DNA of 64,000 nucleotides from Micromonospora zamorensis (GTDB taxonomy: Bacteria; Actinomycetota; Actinomycetes; Mycobacteriales; Micromonosporaceae). Below are positions 41,299-49,054 of the stretch, one piece after another (within the stretch, counting starts at the first letter, position 1; each line of letters opens with the position of its first letter). The notes under the pieces are model-generated. The model was given only the letters and a program-made list of their open reading frames with translations, searched no databases and had not been told where the DNA came from. The stretch covers positions 6,944,001 to 7,008,000 of the forward strand of contig NZ_LT607755.1 of NCBI RefSeq assembly GCF_900090275.1, in the 5' to 3' direction. Made by a program: the position numbers and the translations under genes.

Positions 41299-41661
41299 TC
41301 AGTGGTTGTGCTCGGCCAGCTGCTTACGGACGTCGTCCATGTCCAGAGCCTCGACCTGCTCGATCAGGTTCTCGAGTGCGGACTCGGGAAGGGCGCCCGG
41401 CTGGGCGAAGACGATGACGCCGTCGCGGATCGCCATGATCGTCGGGATCGACCGGATGTCGAACTTGGCGCCCAGCTCCTGCTGGGCCTCCGTGTCGACC
41501 TTGCCGAACACGATGTTCTGGTGCTTTTCCGAGGAGCGCTCGTAGACCGGGGCGAACCGCTTGCACGGACCACACCAGTCGGCCCAGAAGTCGACCAGGA
41601 CGATGCCGTCGTTGCCGGTCACCTCGTCGAAGTTCGCCGAGGTCAGCTCAACGGTTGCCAT
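41299..41661 (-). CDS. trxA: Thioredoxin
   Basis: A 120-aa thioredoxin with the active site WADWCGPCKRF and the cis-Pro in RSIPTIMAIRDG. Strand and helix order is normal, with a short acidic C-terminal extension. It is a cytosolic protein disulfide reductase. It is monocistronic, with a terminator hairpin after it and a long (548 bp) upstream region. Confidence 0.95.
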   Translation of the reverse strand: MATVELTSANFDEVTGNDGIVLVDFWADWCGPCKRFAPVYERSSEKHQNIVFGKVDTEAQQELGAKFDIRSIPTIMAIRDGVIVFAQPGALPESALENLIEQVEALDMDDVRKQLAEHNH

Positions 41662-41988
41662 TGCACTCTCCGATCACCGCGGTTTGTCTACGTCCCGTAG
41701 AACCAGGGCTGACCGTATCGAATTCCCGGGCGGTCGGGCACGAAACGTCCTCCGTGCTGGCGGGGGGCCCGAGGGTCATCGACCCACGTCTGTCTGTCCC
41801 GGCCTGCGGAACGCAAATGCATGACGCACTTGCGTGACCAGCGGTGATGGGAGCGTTTCCAGGGAGATCCACCCGATTGAGCAGTACGAATCGGTAACTT
41901 GAGCCTTGACAAGCAGGTATCCGGCCTGCGGAGATCGCTGATCAACCTCCGAATCGTCACTGAGAGTAGTGTTACAAAAAGATAAATG

Positions 41989-42017
41989 TGACGCCGATCT
42001 CTGTCGAACCTACGCTG
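41989..42017 (+). promoter_or_regulatory. Candidate sigma-A-type promoter
   Basis: GTGACG (-35-like) and TACGCT (-10-like) are separated by exactly 17 nt in an AT-rich stretch. It points towards 42025 and beyond, either as a distal maoC promoter or as the promoter of a small RNA. Confidence 0.45.
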
Positions 42018-42023
42018 TCGTAG

Positions 42024-42110
42024 GGCACACTTCTCGGCATCAGAGCGTGGGCGGCGGGTGCCGGGGAGGGCCCCGCCGCTCATTGCGTCTCCCCCCGTTT
42101 TGAGTGACCG
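42024..42110 (+). ncRNA. Possible small RNA
   Basis: Inferred from a well-spaced promoter ending at 42017, a strong hairpin (GCGGCGGG 42051-42058 with CCCGCCGC 42072-42079) and a following pyrimidine-rich CCCCCCGTTTT near 42091-42101. It has no coding capacity. It could instead be the leader of maoC (start at 42210). Confidence 0.3.
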
Positions 42111-42209
42111 GTGTGACTTTTCCGCCGCCGTCGCGCCCCGCCGGTCGCCTTAACCTTCGGTAAGGCATGCTGTGCCGAACTCCATCGCCACCCGTCGAAG
42201 GGGACCAGC

Positions 42210-42725
42210 ATGCAGTTCGGCCGCTACTACGAGGAGTTCGAGGTCGGCGCGGTCTACCGGCACTGGCCGGGCAAGACCGTCACCGAGTACGACGATCACC
42301 TCTTCTGCCTGCTCACCATGAACCACCATCCGCTGCACATGGACGCGCACTACGCCGAGACGGCCAGCCAGTTCAAGCGCAACGTGGTGGTCGGCAACTA
42401 CATCTACTCCCTGCTGCTCGGCATGTCGGTGCCCGACGTCAGTGGGAAGGCGATCGCCAACCTGGAGGTCGAGTCGCTGCGGCACGTCGCGCCGACCTTC
42501 CACGGCGACACGATCTACGGCGAGACCACGGTGCTGGACAAGCGTGAGTCGGGTTCCAAGCCCGACCGGGGCGTGGTGTCGGTGGAGACCCGCGGCTACA
42601 ACCAGGACGGCACGATGGTCTGCGTCTTCCGGCGCAAGGTCATGGTCCCCAAACGGGAGTACGCGGCCAGCGCCGTGCCCGAGGGAGTGGATCCGGAGCG
42701 GCCCAGCTTCCCCGAGCCGCGCTGA
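42210..42725 (+). CDS. MaoC-family hydratase (mesaconyl-CoA hydratase-like)
   Basis: A 171-aa hot-dog-fold dehydratase. FGRYYEEFEVGAVYRHWPG begins the family, and TMNHHPLHMDAHYAE carries the catalytic Asp/His pair (Asp-x4-His type). In Streptomyces a protein of this type lies beside CitE, acyl-CoA dehydrogenase, ccr and meaA genes and hydrates mesaconyl-CoA in the ethylmalonyl-CoA pathway. Here it is 9 kb from the CitE gene. A terminator follows. Confidence 0.87.
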   Translation: MQFGRYYEEFEVGAVYRHWPGKTVTEYDDHLFCLLTMNHHPLHMDAHYAETASQFKRNVVVGNYIYSLLLGMSVPDVSGKAIANLEVESLRHVAPTFHGDTIYGETTVLDKRESGSKPDRGVVSVETRGYNQDGTMVCVFRRKVMVPKREYAASAVPEGVDPERPSFPEPR

Positions 42726-42757
42726 GCGTCGCCGCGAGTCGGCCGCAGCCAGCCTCC

Positions 42758-42799
42758 GGGCTCCTTCCCCCGCAGCGGGTTCTGCCGGGGAAGGAGCCC
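42758..42799 (+). terminator. maoC terminator
   Basis: GGGCTCCTTCCCC (42758-42770) pairs perfectly with GGGGAAGGAGCCC (42787-42799) around a 16-nt loop. Confidence 0.85.
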
Positions 42800-42839
42800 T
42801 GTTCCCATTACGGGGCATATGCTGGCGATGGAGGTTTCG

Positions 42840-43355
42840 ATGAGCCACTCCGTCGCCGGAGAGCCGCCCTCTGCCGGCCGCCGAGCCGCACCCTTGACCA
42901 CAGCTGTCTATTCCGCCGCCGAGTGGGACCTGCTCACCGGTCTGCCCGGCCGGGTTCTCGTGGCCGCGGTGGCCCCGGGGCCGGGCCGCACAGAACGCGG
43001 TGTCCTGGCGGGACTGGCCGGCCTGGATGCCGTTGCCGCGGGCCGGGCCTCCGACAGCGATCTGGTCCGCGCGGTGGTCGCCGCGATCTACGCCCGTCAC
43101 GACGGCGCCCCGCAGCCCGTCGAGCGGCTCACCGATCTGGTGGACCTGCTCGCGGCCTGCCGGGCGGCGAGCCGGGTGCTGGGGCGGCGCGCCGACCCCG
43201 CCGACTCGGCCGCGTACCGCCAGTGGGTGCAGTCGGTCGCGGCCCGCGTCTGCGGCGCGGTGCCCAGCCCCGGCGAACGCCGGGCGGAGCACCCGATCAG
43301 CCCGGCGGACCGGCGCTTCCTGGACCGGCTCGGCGCCGCGCTCGGACTGGGCTGA
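42840..43355 (+). CDS. Hypothetical protein, helical
   Basis: A 171-aa, Ala-rich, predominantly helical soluble protein. The N-terminal third is polar and then reads TTAVYSAAEWDLLTGLPGRVL. I do not recognise it, although the pattern (an all-alpha protein with an internal VERLTDLVDLLAACRAASR helix) is seen in lineage-specific actinobacterial proteins. GGAGG stands 5 nt before ATG 42840; the ATG at 42819 lacks one. The next gene follows 45 bp later. Confidence 0.65.
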   Translation: MSHSVAGEPPSAGRRAAPLTTAVYSAAEWDLLTGLPGRVLVAAVAPGPGRTERGVLAGLAGLDAVAAGRASDSDLVRAVVAAIYARHDGAPQPVERLTDLVDLLAACRAASRVLGRRADPADSAAYRQWVQSVAARVCGAVPSPGERRAEHPISPADRRFLDRLGAALGLG

Positions 43356-43400
43356 CCGGCAGGTCGTCGCGCCGAGCGCAGACGTGGTCCGTACCCTCTG

Positions 43401-44030
43401 ATGACCGTGACCGACGACCAGCTTGAGGTGGGTGTGGGCCCCTGGCCGGGAACCCCACCGGACGACCCCCGTTACGACCCGCAGTTGCTGACGGAGGGGG
43501 ACCGGCGCAACGTCGTCGACCGCTACCGCTACTGGCGCCACGAGGCGATCGTCGCCGACCTGGACGGGCACCGGCACGGCTTCCACGTCGCGATCGAGAA
43601 CTGGCAGCACGACTTCAACATCGGCACGGTGGTCCGCAACGCCAACGCGTTCAACGCCGCCGAGGTGCACATCGTCGGACGGCGACGGTGGAACCGGCGC
43701 GGTGCGATGGTGACCGATCGCTACCAGCACGTGCGCCATCACGAGACGATCGAGGAGTTCGTGGCCTGGGCGGGCGAGCGCCGGCTGCCGGTGTTCGGCA
43801 TCGACAACCTGCCGGGGTCGCGCCCGTTGGAGACCGGCACCCTGCCCCGGGACTGTGTGCTGCTGTTCGGCCAGGAGGGCCCGGGGCTCTCCGCGCCGGC
43901 CCGCGCCGCGTGCGACCAGCTCTACTCCATCGCCCAGTACGGCTCGACCAGGTCGATCAACGCGGGCGTGGCCAGCGGTATCGCGATGCACGCCTGGATT
44001 CGTGCCCACGCCGGCCCGCCGCCGGACTGA
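43401..44030 (+). CDS. SpoU/TrmH-family RNA 2'-O-methyltransferase
   Basis: A 209-aa SPOUT methyltransferase. Motif 1 is NIGTVVRNANAF, motif 2 LLFGQEGPGLS, motif 3 STRSINAGVASGIAMH, which together form the deep trefoil knot that binds SAM. The N-terminal 60 residues, unlike in RlmB, do not form a L30-like RNA-binding domain. The likely target is tRNA or rRNA; which one cannot be told from sequence alone. Confidence 0.92.
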   Translation: MTVTDDQLEVGVGPWPGTPPDDPRYDPQLLTEGDRRNVVDRYRYWRHEAIVADLDGHRHGFHVAIENWQHDFNIGTVVRNANAFNAAEVHIVGRRRWNRRGAMVTDRYQHVRHHETIEEFVAWAGERRLPVFGIDNLPGSRPLETGTLPRDCVLLFGQEGPGLSAPARAACDQLYSIAQYGSTRSINAGVASGIAMHAWIRAHAGPPPD

Positions 44031-44098
44031 CCCGCGCCCGGGTGCCGAATCGGGCGTTCCCGCTTGACGGGCCGGCGGTACCGGAGAACGGTGGGGAT

Positions 44099-44788
44099 GT
44101 GAGTGTCGCGGTGAGTTGTCCGAGATGCGGGGGCCCGGTAAGGGCGCCGGATCTGATGCACACCGACTCGAGGTGTCTGCGCTGCGGCCCGGTGCCGCCC
44201 CTGCACGTGCCCGAGCACATCGGAGCGGAGATCGTGGCGAGCGTGGTGGAACGCATCACCGCGACCGCGGCTCCGCCGGGAACGCCCCTGTGGTGCCCGT
44301 GGCCGCTGCCGCCCGGCTGGACCCTCACCGGGGTGGCGTACGCCGGGGACGACCGGACGGGAGTGCGGGCGACAGCGGTGGCCTGCGCGGGCCCGGCGCC
44401 GCTCGGTGGTGGTCCGGCCGACCTGGTCTTCGTGGCCGAGGAGCCGGGTGTCGGCCTGGGCACGCGACTCGCCGGACTGGCCGGGCCGGACCCGGGACCG
44501 GAGCTGGTGGACGCGTTGACCGACCCGGGGCCGGGTCACCCCGACCACGTTGGGCAGGCCAGGATCAGGGTCGCCGGGCATCCGACTCCACTGTGGTTGG
44601 TGAATTCTCCAACGGATCGAAGCGCGTACGCCGGCGAAGCTCGGGGAATGTGGCTCCATGCGATAGCCTGGCCGGCGAGTGCGGGTCACCTGCTCGCGGA
44701 AGACGTCGTCCTACACGACCTGACCGAGTGGACTCCCCCCGAGCTCGTGTACGGCGCACCGTCCCCGCACTTACCTGGGAGAGCCTGA
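44099..44788 (+). CDS. DUF6758-type zinc-ribbon protein
   Basis: A 229-aa protein beginning with a zinc ribbon, CPRCGG...CLRCG (residues about 7-31), followed by a conserved domain (PLWCPWPLPPGWTLTGVAYA; GMWLHAIAWPASAGHLLAED). This is a conserved but uncharacterised actinobacterial family, and its gene is often followed by the PH-domain membrane protein genes seen here. The start is GTG 44099. Confidence 0.82.
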   Translation: MSVAVSCPRCGGPVRAPDLMHTDSRCLRCGPVPPLHVPEHIGAEIVASVVERITATAAPPGTPLWCPWPLPPGWTLTGVAYAGDDRTGVRATAVACAGPAPLGGGPADLVFVAEEPGVGLGTRLAGLAGPDPGPELVDALTDPGPGHPDHVGQARIRVAGHPTPLWLVNSPTDRSAYAGEARGMWLHAIAWPASAGHLLAEDVVLHDLTEWTPPELVYGAPSPHLPGRA

Positions 44789-44904
44789 CAAGTCTCCCGG
44801 TTTGACGGAGAACGGACGCAGATATTCACTGTACGACGCCACACTGATACTCTGGGTGCCGCTGCGGTAATGGGACCCGGCGCCGCGCGAGAGGATGGCC
44901 CGCC

Positions 44905-45063
44905 ATGGTCAAGAAGGTCCTCACCTGGGCCGGAATCGCATTCTTGATCTTCTTCGTCGCCTACCGGCCAAACTCTGCGGCGGATGTGTTCAAGTCACTC
45001 GGCGGCGGCGTCATGGACATCGCCCAAGGGTTCGGCGACTTCTTCACCAGTCTCGTCGCCTAG
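44905..45063 (+). CDS. 52-residue membrane protein upstream of the PH-domain gene
   Basis: ATG 44905 starts a 52-codon frame, MVKKVLTWAGIAFLIFFVAY, with one helix, followed by a conserved-looking amphipathic stretch (DVFKSLGGGVMDIAQGFGDF). GAGAGG lies about 10 nt upstream, codon use is native, and the next gene starts 6 bp after the stop. I recall similar 50-55-aa proteins in this position in other actinobacteria. The gene is too short for many gene callers. Confidence 0.8.
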   Translation: MVKKVLTWAGIAFLIFFVAYRPNSAADVFKSLGGGVMDIAQGFGDFFTSLVA

Positions 45064-45069
45064 CAGCCG

Positions 45070-45945
45070 ATGGGCAGCCCCTCCGGTCCACCCTTCGACC
45101 CGGACGACCCCGACCGGGAACGCCGCGAGCGTGACACCGAGCCGATCCCGAGGATCGGGCCCGATGACGGCCCGGGCTACGGGGCCGGTCCCGGCCTGTC
45201 CGACGGTCCGTCCCTTTCGGACGACGTCGGCTATGGCGACGGTCCCGGCTATGCCGGCCAGGGTCGCTCCGGTCGAGGGTGGATCCGTGATCCGGAGGCG
45301 AGCTACCAGCCGCCGCAGATCTCCGAGGACGAGCTGGCCGGGTTGCGCGCCGACGCGACCGGTTCGACTCCCCGGCGGGTGCTGCCACTGGAAGACGAGC
45401 CCAGTTCGCTGGTGGCCCGCTACCTCTTCCCCACCGAGCGCTACCGGGGTGAGTGGAAGCGGCACTGGATCCACCTCACCAACCCGCTGTTGATCGGCGT
45501 CGCGGCGACCTTCGTGCTCGGCTACCTCTCCGGCTTCCTCGCCGGGCAGGACGTCGGTGCGCTGACCACCATCGCCGTGCTGCTCTGGTTCGCGGTGATG
45601 GGCTGGGTGGCGTGGAAGGTCGCCGACTGGTGGTATGACCGTTTCATCCTGACCAACAAGCGGGTCATGGTGGTCAACGGCATCGTCACCCGCAAGGTGG
45701 CCATGATGCCGCTGGTCCGGGTCACCGACATGAAGTACGAGCAGACCCCCACCGGCCGAGCGCTCAACTACGGCACCTTCGTGCTGGAGTCCGCCGGCCA
45801 GGAGCAGGCGCTCCGCGAGATCAAGAACCTGCCCAACCCGAACGAGCTCTACCTGCGCGTCGTCGAAGAGATGTACGAGCCGCAGGCAGTCGAGGCGCGG
45901 CTCGGCAAGGAAGCCGACGAGGCCAAGGCCGACGACGGGGCGTGA
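45070..45945 (+). CDS. PH-domain (DUF304-like) membrane protein
   Basis: A 291-aa protein: a Gly/Asp/Pro-rich cytoplasmic N-terminus (to about 100), two transmembrane helices (about 140-190), then a bacterial PH-like domain (ILTNKRVMVVNGIVTRKVA, MPLVRVTDMKYEQTPTGRA). Bacterial PH domains of this type are oligomeric membrane-associated scaffolds. It starts 6 bp after the 52-aa membrane protein, so the two are a translational unit. Confidence 0.88.
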   Translation: MGSPSGPPFDPDDPDRERRERDTEPIPRIGPDDGPGYGAGPGLSDGPSLSDDVGYGDGPGYAGQGRSGRGWIRDPEASYQPPQISEDELAGLRADATGSTPRRVLPLEDEPSSLVARYLFPTERYRGEWKRHWIHLTNPLLIGVAATFVLGYLSGFLAGQDVGALTTIAVLLWFAVMGWVAWKVADWWYDRFILTNKRVMVVNGIVTRKVAMMPLVRVTDMKYEQTPTGRALNYGTFVLESAGQEQALREIKNLPNPNELYLRVVEEMYEPQAVEARLGKEADEAKADDGA

Positions 45946-46048
45946 AGGTTTTCGACCGAACATCGGAGTAAGTGCGCACCTTTCGTCATGGACCGGAACG
46001 CCTCTGACGTGGCACTCTGCCAGGACGACTGGGGTGTGGAGGTGGGCG

Positions 46049-46825
46049 GTGGCGAGCAAGGACTCGTTGGAGGAGCAGTTCCGCGAGTTCGTCGCGGCCC
46101 GCTCCGCCGCGCTCCTACGCACCGCTTATCTGCTCACCGGAGACTGGGCCACTGCCGAGGACCTGCTCCAGACGGCACTGACCAAGACCTACCTCGCGTG
46201 GAAGCGTCTCGGTGGGATCGAGGCGGTCGAGCCGTACGCCCGCCGTGTGATGGTCAACACGTCGACGAGCTGGTGGCGGCGCCGCTGGCACGGCGAACGC
46301 CCGACCGAGGTGCTGCCCGAACGCGCCGGTGTCGACGAGATCGAGCAGCAGCTCGACCGTGACCTGCTGTGGCGGCACCTCAGGGAGTTGCCCAACCGGC
46401 AGCGGGCGGTGCTGGTGCTGCGCTACTACGAGGACATGTCGGAGGCGCAGACCGCCGCGATGCTGGACATCTCACCGGGCACGGTGAAGAGCCAGGCGTC
46501 GCGAGCCCTGGCCACGCTGCGCCGACGGTTGGGAGCCGACGCAGCGGAGCTCGCCGCCGCTGCCGGCATCGCCGGCCGGCCAGCACCACCGGCTGCCGAC
46601 GGTCGTCCGGCCGCTGCCGGCGCCCCCCGACGTGGCGCCCCGGCCGGGCAGCACCCGACCACCGGTGCCGCCGCGCCGCGCCGACCCCGGCAGGCGGAAG
46701 GTCGAGCCGTTCCCCGCCCTGCCGCGCCCCGACCGGTCGCTCCGCGTCCGATCGGCCCGCCGGTCGTGCTGCCCACCGCCCCGGCGGCCGTGCCCGTCGG
46801 CACGGGCTCCGGGGAGCAGCAGTGA
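46049..46825 (+). CDS. SigE-family ECF sigma factor with a long Pro-rich tail
   Basis: A 258-aa protein. Sigma region 2 (FREFVAARSAALLRTAYLLT) and region 4 (LPNRQRAVLVLRYYEDMSEA, TVKSQASRALATLRR) occupy residues 1-165 and match the actinobacterial SigE family. Residues about 170-258 form an Ala/Pro/Arg tail that ordinary members lack. GTG 46049 has GGAGG 6 nt upstream and is preferred over GTG 46034. The next gene overlaps by 4 bp and may be its anti-sigma partner. Confidence 0.9.
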   Translation: MASKDSLEEQFREFVAARSAALLRTAYLLTGDWATAEDLLQTALTKTYLAWKRLGGIEAVEPYARRVMVNTSTSWWRRRWHGERPTEVLPERAGVDEIEQQLDRDLLWRHLRELPNRQRAVLVLRYYEDMSEAQTAAMLDISPGTVKSQASRALATLRRRLGADAAELAAAAGIAGRPAPPAADGRPAAAGAPRRGAPAGQHPTTGAAAPRRPRQAEGRAVPRPAAPRPVAPRPIGPPVVLPTAPAAVPVGTGSGEQQ

Positions 46826-48084
46826 GCGGATTCCCGGGCCGGTCCGACAACCTGACGGACGGCCCGCGGCGTTCTAACCACGTGCGGCCTGACGAGCTGG
46901 AAGGTGCGGTGCGGGAGACCCTCTCGCACCAGGTCGCCCTTGCCCGCCCCCTCGCAGCCGACCCGGCGGGTCAGGCGATCCGCCGCGCGAACCGGATCCG
47001 TCGTCGGCGCACCGCAACCGGCCTCGCCCTCGCGGCGGCCGTCACCGTGCTGCTGAGCGCCGGGATGGCCCAGCTCGGTGCCGAGACCAGGCGGGACGGC
47101 GCGCCCATCGTGGTGATCGGTGACCCGGACCCGTCCAGCCGGCCGATCCCGACGGTCAGCGCCCCGGGCCCCGGCCCCTCGCCGGGAACGTCCGCGTCCC
47201 TGCTGGTGAGCGAGACGCTGGTCAGCGCCGACGGGAAGCGGCTGGTGCTACCCGACGTCGGGCCGGCCGAACACGCCCAGCTCCTGCCCGGCGGTACCGG
47301 TTGGTTGGTGGTCGGCACGGCGAGCACCGCCGGCCGATCCCTCTGGGTGGTGCAGAACGACGGCCTGGTGCAGGTCCTGCTGGCCGGGGCGGGCCCCATC
47401 GTCCTGGCACCGGACAGCCGCCAGGTCGCCTGGCGTGACGGCAGCGACCTGCTGGTGGCGGGGGTGGTCGGCACCCAGCTCATCGGCGCGGTTCGCACGC
47501 CCGCGCCCGCGGACGCCCAGCCCGTCCGGTTCGTCGGTGACAACGTGCTGGTCCGACTCGACCCCGCCAGCGCCGGCCACACCCTCTGGCGACCCGGCGC
47601 CGGGCCGCTGCCCGCGGCCGTCGACCGACAGACCCTCCACGTCTACGGAGCGCTGCCCGACGGGCGGCTGGTCGGCCAGATCGCCGCAACCGACCCGGGC
47701 GGGACCTGCCTGGCCGTGCTCGACCCGACGCGCCACCTGACCCCGGTGGACTCCGGCTGCGGGCCGGACCTCAGCGAGGACGGCGTCGGCGGAATCTCCG
47801 CCGACGGACAGTGGCTGCTGGTGAACGGACGGGTGGGCAAGGTCGACCGTGCCCTCCTGGTCGACCTGCGGCAACTCGGGCCGGTCACGACCGCCGTTCC
47901 GGCCGGACCGCCAATGACCGGCACGATCGTCTGGAACAACGACTCCCACGCCTCCTACCTCGACGAGGCCGGTGCACTGGTCCGGGTCGACCCCGCGCGG
48001 GTACGGGCAGGAGAGCCCGCCAACCCCGAGCCGGTGCCCGGCCTGCCCGCCGGGGAGCGGCCGGTCCTGGTGAGCAGCTTCTGA
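46822..48084 (+). CDS. Membrane protein with propeller-like extracytoplasmic domain, probable anti-sigma partner
   Basis: A 420-aa protein: a cytoplasmic N-terminus (about 1-60; RPDELEGAVRETLSHQVALA), one helix (LALAAAVTVLLSAGM) and a large exported domain with repeats of WD/TolB-like strands (SADGKRLVLPD, LAPDSRQVAWRDG, SADGQWLLVNG). It is coupled to the sigma gene by a 4-bp overlap, the usual sign of a sigma/anti-sigma pair. No zinc-binding HxxxCxxC is seen, so the anti-sigma role is inferred. Confidence 0.78.
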   Translation: MSGFPGRSDNLTDGPRRSNHVRPDELEGAVRETLSHQVALARPLAADPAGQAIRRANRIRRRRTATGLALAAAVTVLLSAGMAQLGAETRRDGAPIVVIGDPDPSSRPIPTVSAPGPGPSPGTSASLLVSETLVSADGKRLVLPDVGPAEHAQLLPGGTGWLVVGTASTAGRSLWVVQNDGLVQVLLAGAGPIVLAPDSRQVAWRDGSDLLVAGVVGTQLIGAVRTPAPADAQPVRFVGDNVLVRLDPASAGHTLWRPGAGPLPAAVDRQTLHVYGALPDGRLVGQIAATDPGGTCLAVLDPTRHLTPVDSGCGPDLSEDGVGGISADGQWLLVNGRVGKVDRALLVDLRQLGPVTTAVPAGPPMTGTIVWNNDSHASYLDEAGALVRVDPARVRAGEPANPEPVPGLPAGERPVLVSSF

Positions 48085-48129
48085 CGCCGTCGGGACGACC
48101 TTCGCGAGGCGGGCTCGGCTATCCCTGGG

Positions 48130-48135
48130 TAGCGT
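48130..48135 (+). promoter_or_regulatory. -10-like TAGCGT of the PHP gene
   Basis: TAGCGT ends 6 nt before GTG 48142. Confidence 0.5.
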
Positions 48136-48141
48136 CGTGCG

Positions 48142-49014
48142 GTGACCTCGCGTACCGGCGCCGCCCCGCGGATCGACCTGCACACCCACTCGACGGCCAG
48201 CGACGGCACGCTGACCCCGGCGGAGCTGGTCCGCGCGGCCGCCCAGGCCGGGCTGGACGTGCTGGCGATCACCGACCACGACACCACCGCCGGCTGGGCG
48301 CCGGCCGTCGGCGCGCTGCCGCCGGGACTACGCCTGGTCCGGGGGGCGGAGTTGTCCTGCCGCTGGTCCGGCACCGAGCCGGCGGTGCCGCTGCACCTGC
48401 TGGCGTACCTGTTCGACCCGGACCACCCGGAACTGGTCGCCGAGCTGGCCCGGGTGCGGGCCGCCCGGGAAGATCGCGGAGAACGGATCGTCGCGCTGTT
48501 GCGCGCCGACGGCATCGACGTGAGCTGGCCGGACATCCTGGCCGGAGCGGGCGGCGGCACTGTGGGCCGGCCGCACATCGCCCAGGCACTGATCCGGGTC
48601 GGCCTGGTCGGCAGCACCCGGGAGGCGTTCGGCCCGGACTGGCTGGGCGAGCGTTACCGGTTGCCCAAGGACGACATCGACGTGTTCCGGGCGATCCGGC
48701 TGGTGCGGTCGGCCGGCGGTGTGCCGGTCTTCGCCCATCCCCGGGCCACCCGACGCGGCCGGGTGGTGCCCGACGAGTTGATCGCCGAGCTGGCCGCCGC
48801 CGGGCTGGCCGGGCTCGAGGCCGACCACGAGGACCACAGCCCGGCCGAGCGTGCGCACGTGCGGGCGCTCGCCGCCGACCTGGGCCTCTTCGTCACCGGC
48901 TCCTCGGATTTCCACGGCACGCACAAGACCGTCCAGCTCGGCGAGTTCAGCACCAGCGTCGAGGCGTACGAGCGGATCGTCGCCGAAGGCGTGACCGAGG
49001 TCGCTTCCGGCTGA
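48142..49014 (+). CDS. PHP-domain phosphoesterase
   Basis: A 290-aa member of the PHP family (YciV/RNase AM or 3',5'-nucleoside-bisphosphate phosphatase type). Metal ligands: IDLHTHSTASDGT, ITDHDTTAGW, the Glu in RGAELSC, His in GRPHIAQA and VFAHPRAT, and the C-terminal SSDFHGTH. It likely hydrolyses pAp-type or oligoribonucleotide substrates. It starts at GTG 48142 and is followed by marC. Confidence 0.9.
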   Translation: MTSRTGAAPRIDLHTHSTASDGTLTPAELVRAAAQAGLDVLAITDHDTTAGWAPAVGALPPGLRLVRGAELSCRWSGTEPAVPLHLLAYLFDPDHPELVAELARVRAAREDRGERIVALLRADGIDVSWPDILAGAGGGTVGRPHIAQALIRVGLVGSTREAFGPDWLGERYRLPKDDIDVFRAIRLVRSAGGVPVFAHPRATRRGRVVPDELIAELAAAGLAGLEADHEDHSPAERAHVRALAADLGLFVTGSSDFHGTHKTVQLGEFSTSVEAYERIVAEGVTEVASG

Positions 49015-49042
49015 TCCCCATTTTGGGGAATCTCAGCGCGGC

Positions 49043-49048
49043 TAGGTT
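49043..49048 (+). promoter_or_regulatory. -10-like TAGGTT of the MarC gene
   Basis: TAGGTT ends 6 nt before GTG 49055. Confidence 0.5.
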
Positions 49049-49054
49049 GATCAC

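Larger units (their letters stand above)
41662..42209. other. 548-bp intergenic region with promoter and possible small RNA
   Basis: No convincing gene. It contains the trxA promoter region, an unusually AT-rich stretch (about 41880-42000), a plus-strand promoter candidate (41989-42017) and a GC-rich hairpin (42051-42079). The minus-strand open frame at 41688-42083 lacks protein character. Confidence 0.7.

Noticed and set aside
41688..42083. A 131-residue minus-strand frame in the trxA-maoC gap
   Set aside because: No codon bias, ribosome-binding site or family features; it overlaps the AT-rich promoter region.
42024..42110. 6C RNA or a known riboswitch
   Set aside because: There is a run of six cytosines, but I cannot fold the two C-loop hairpins of 6C RNA or any known riboswitch core.
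44895..45134. A 79-residue frame starting ATG at 44895
   Set aside because: It overlaps the 52-residue membrane protein in another frame and runs into the PH-domain gene; it is Arg/His-rich and lacks any helix.
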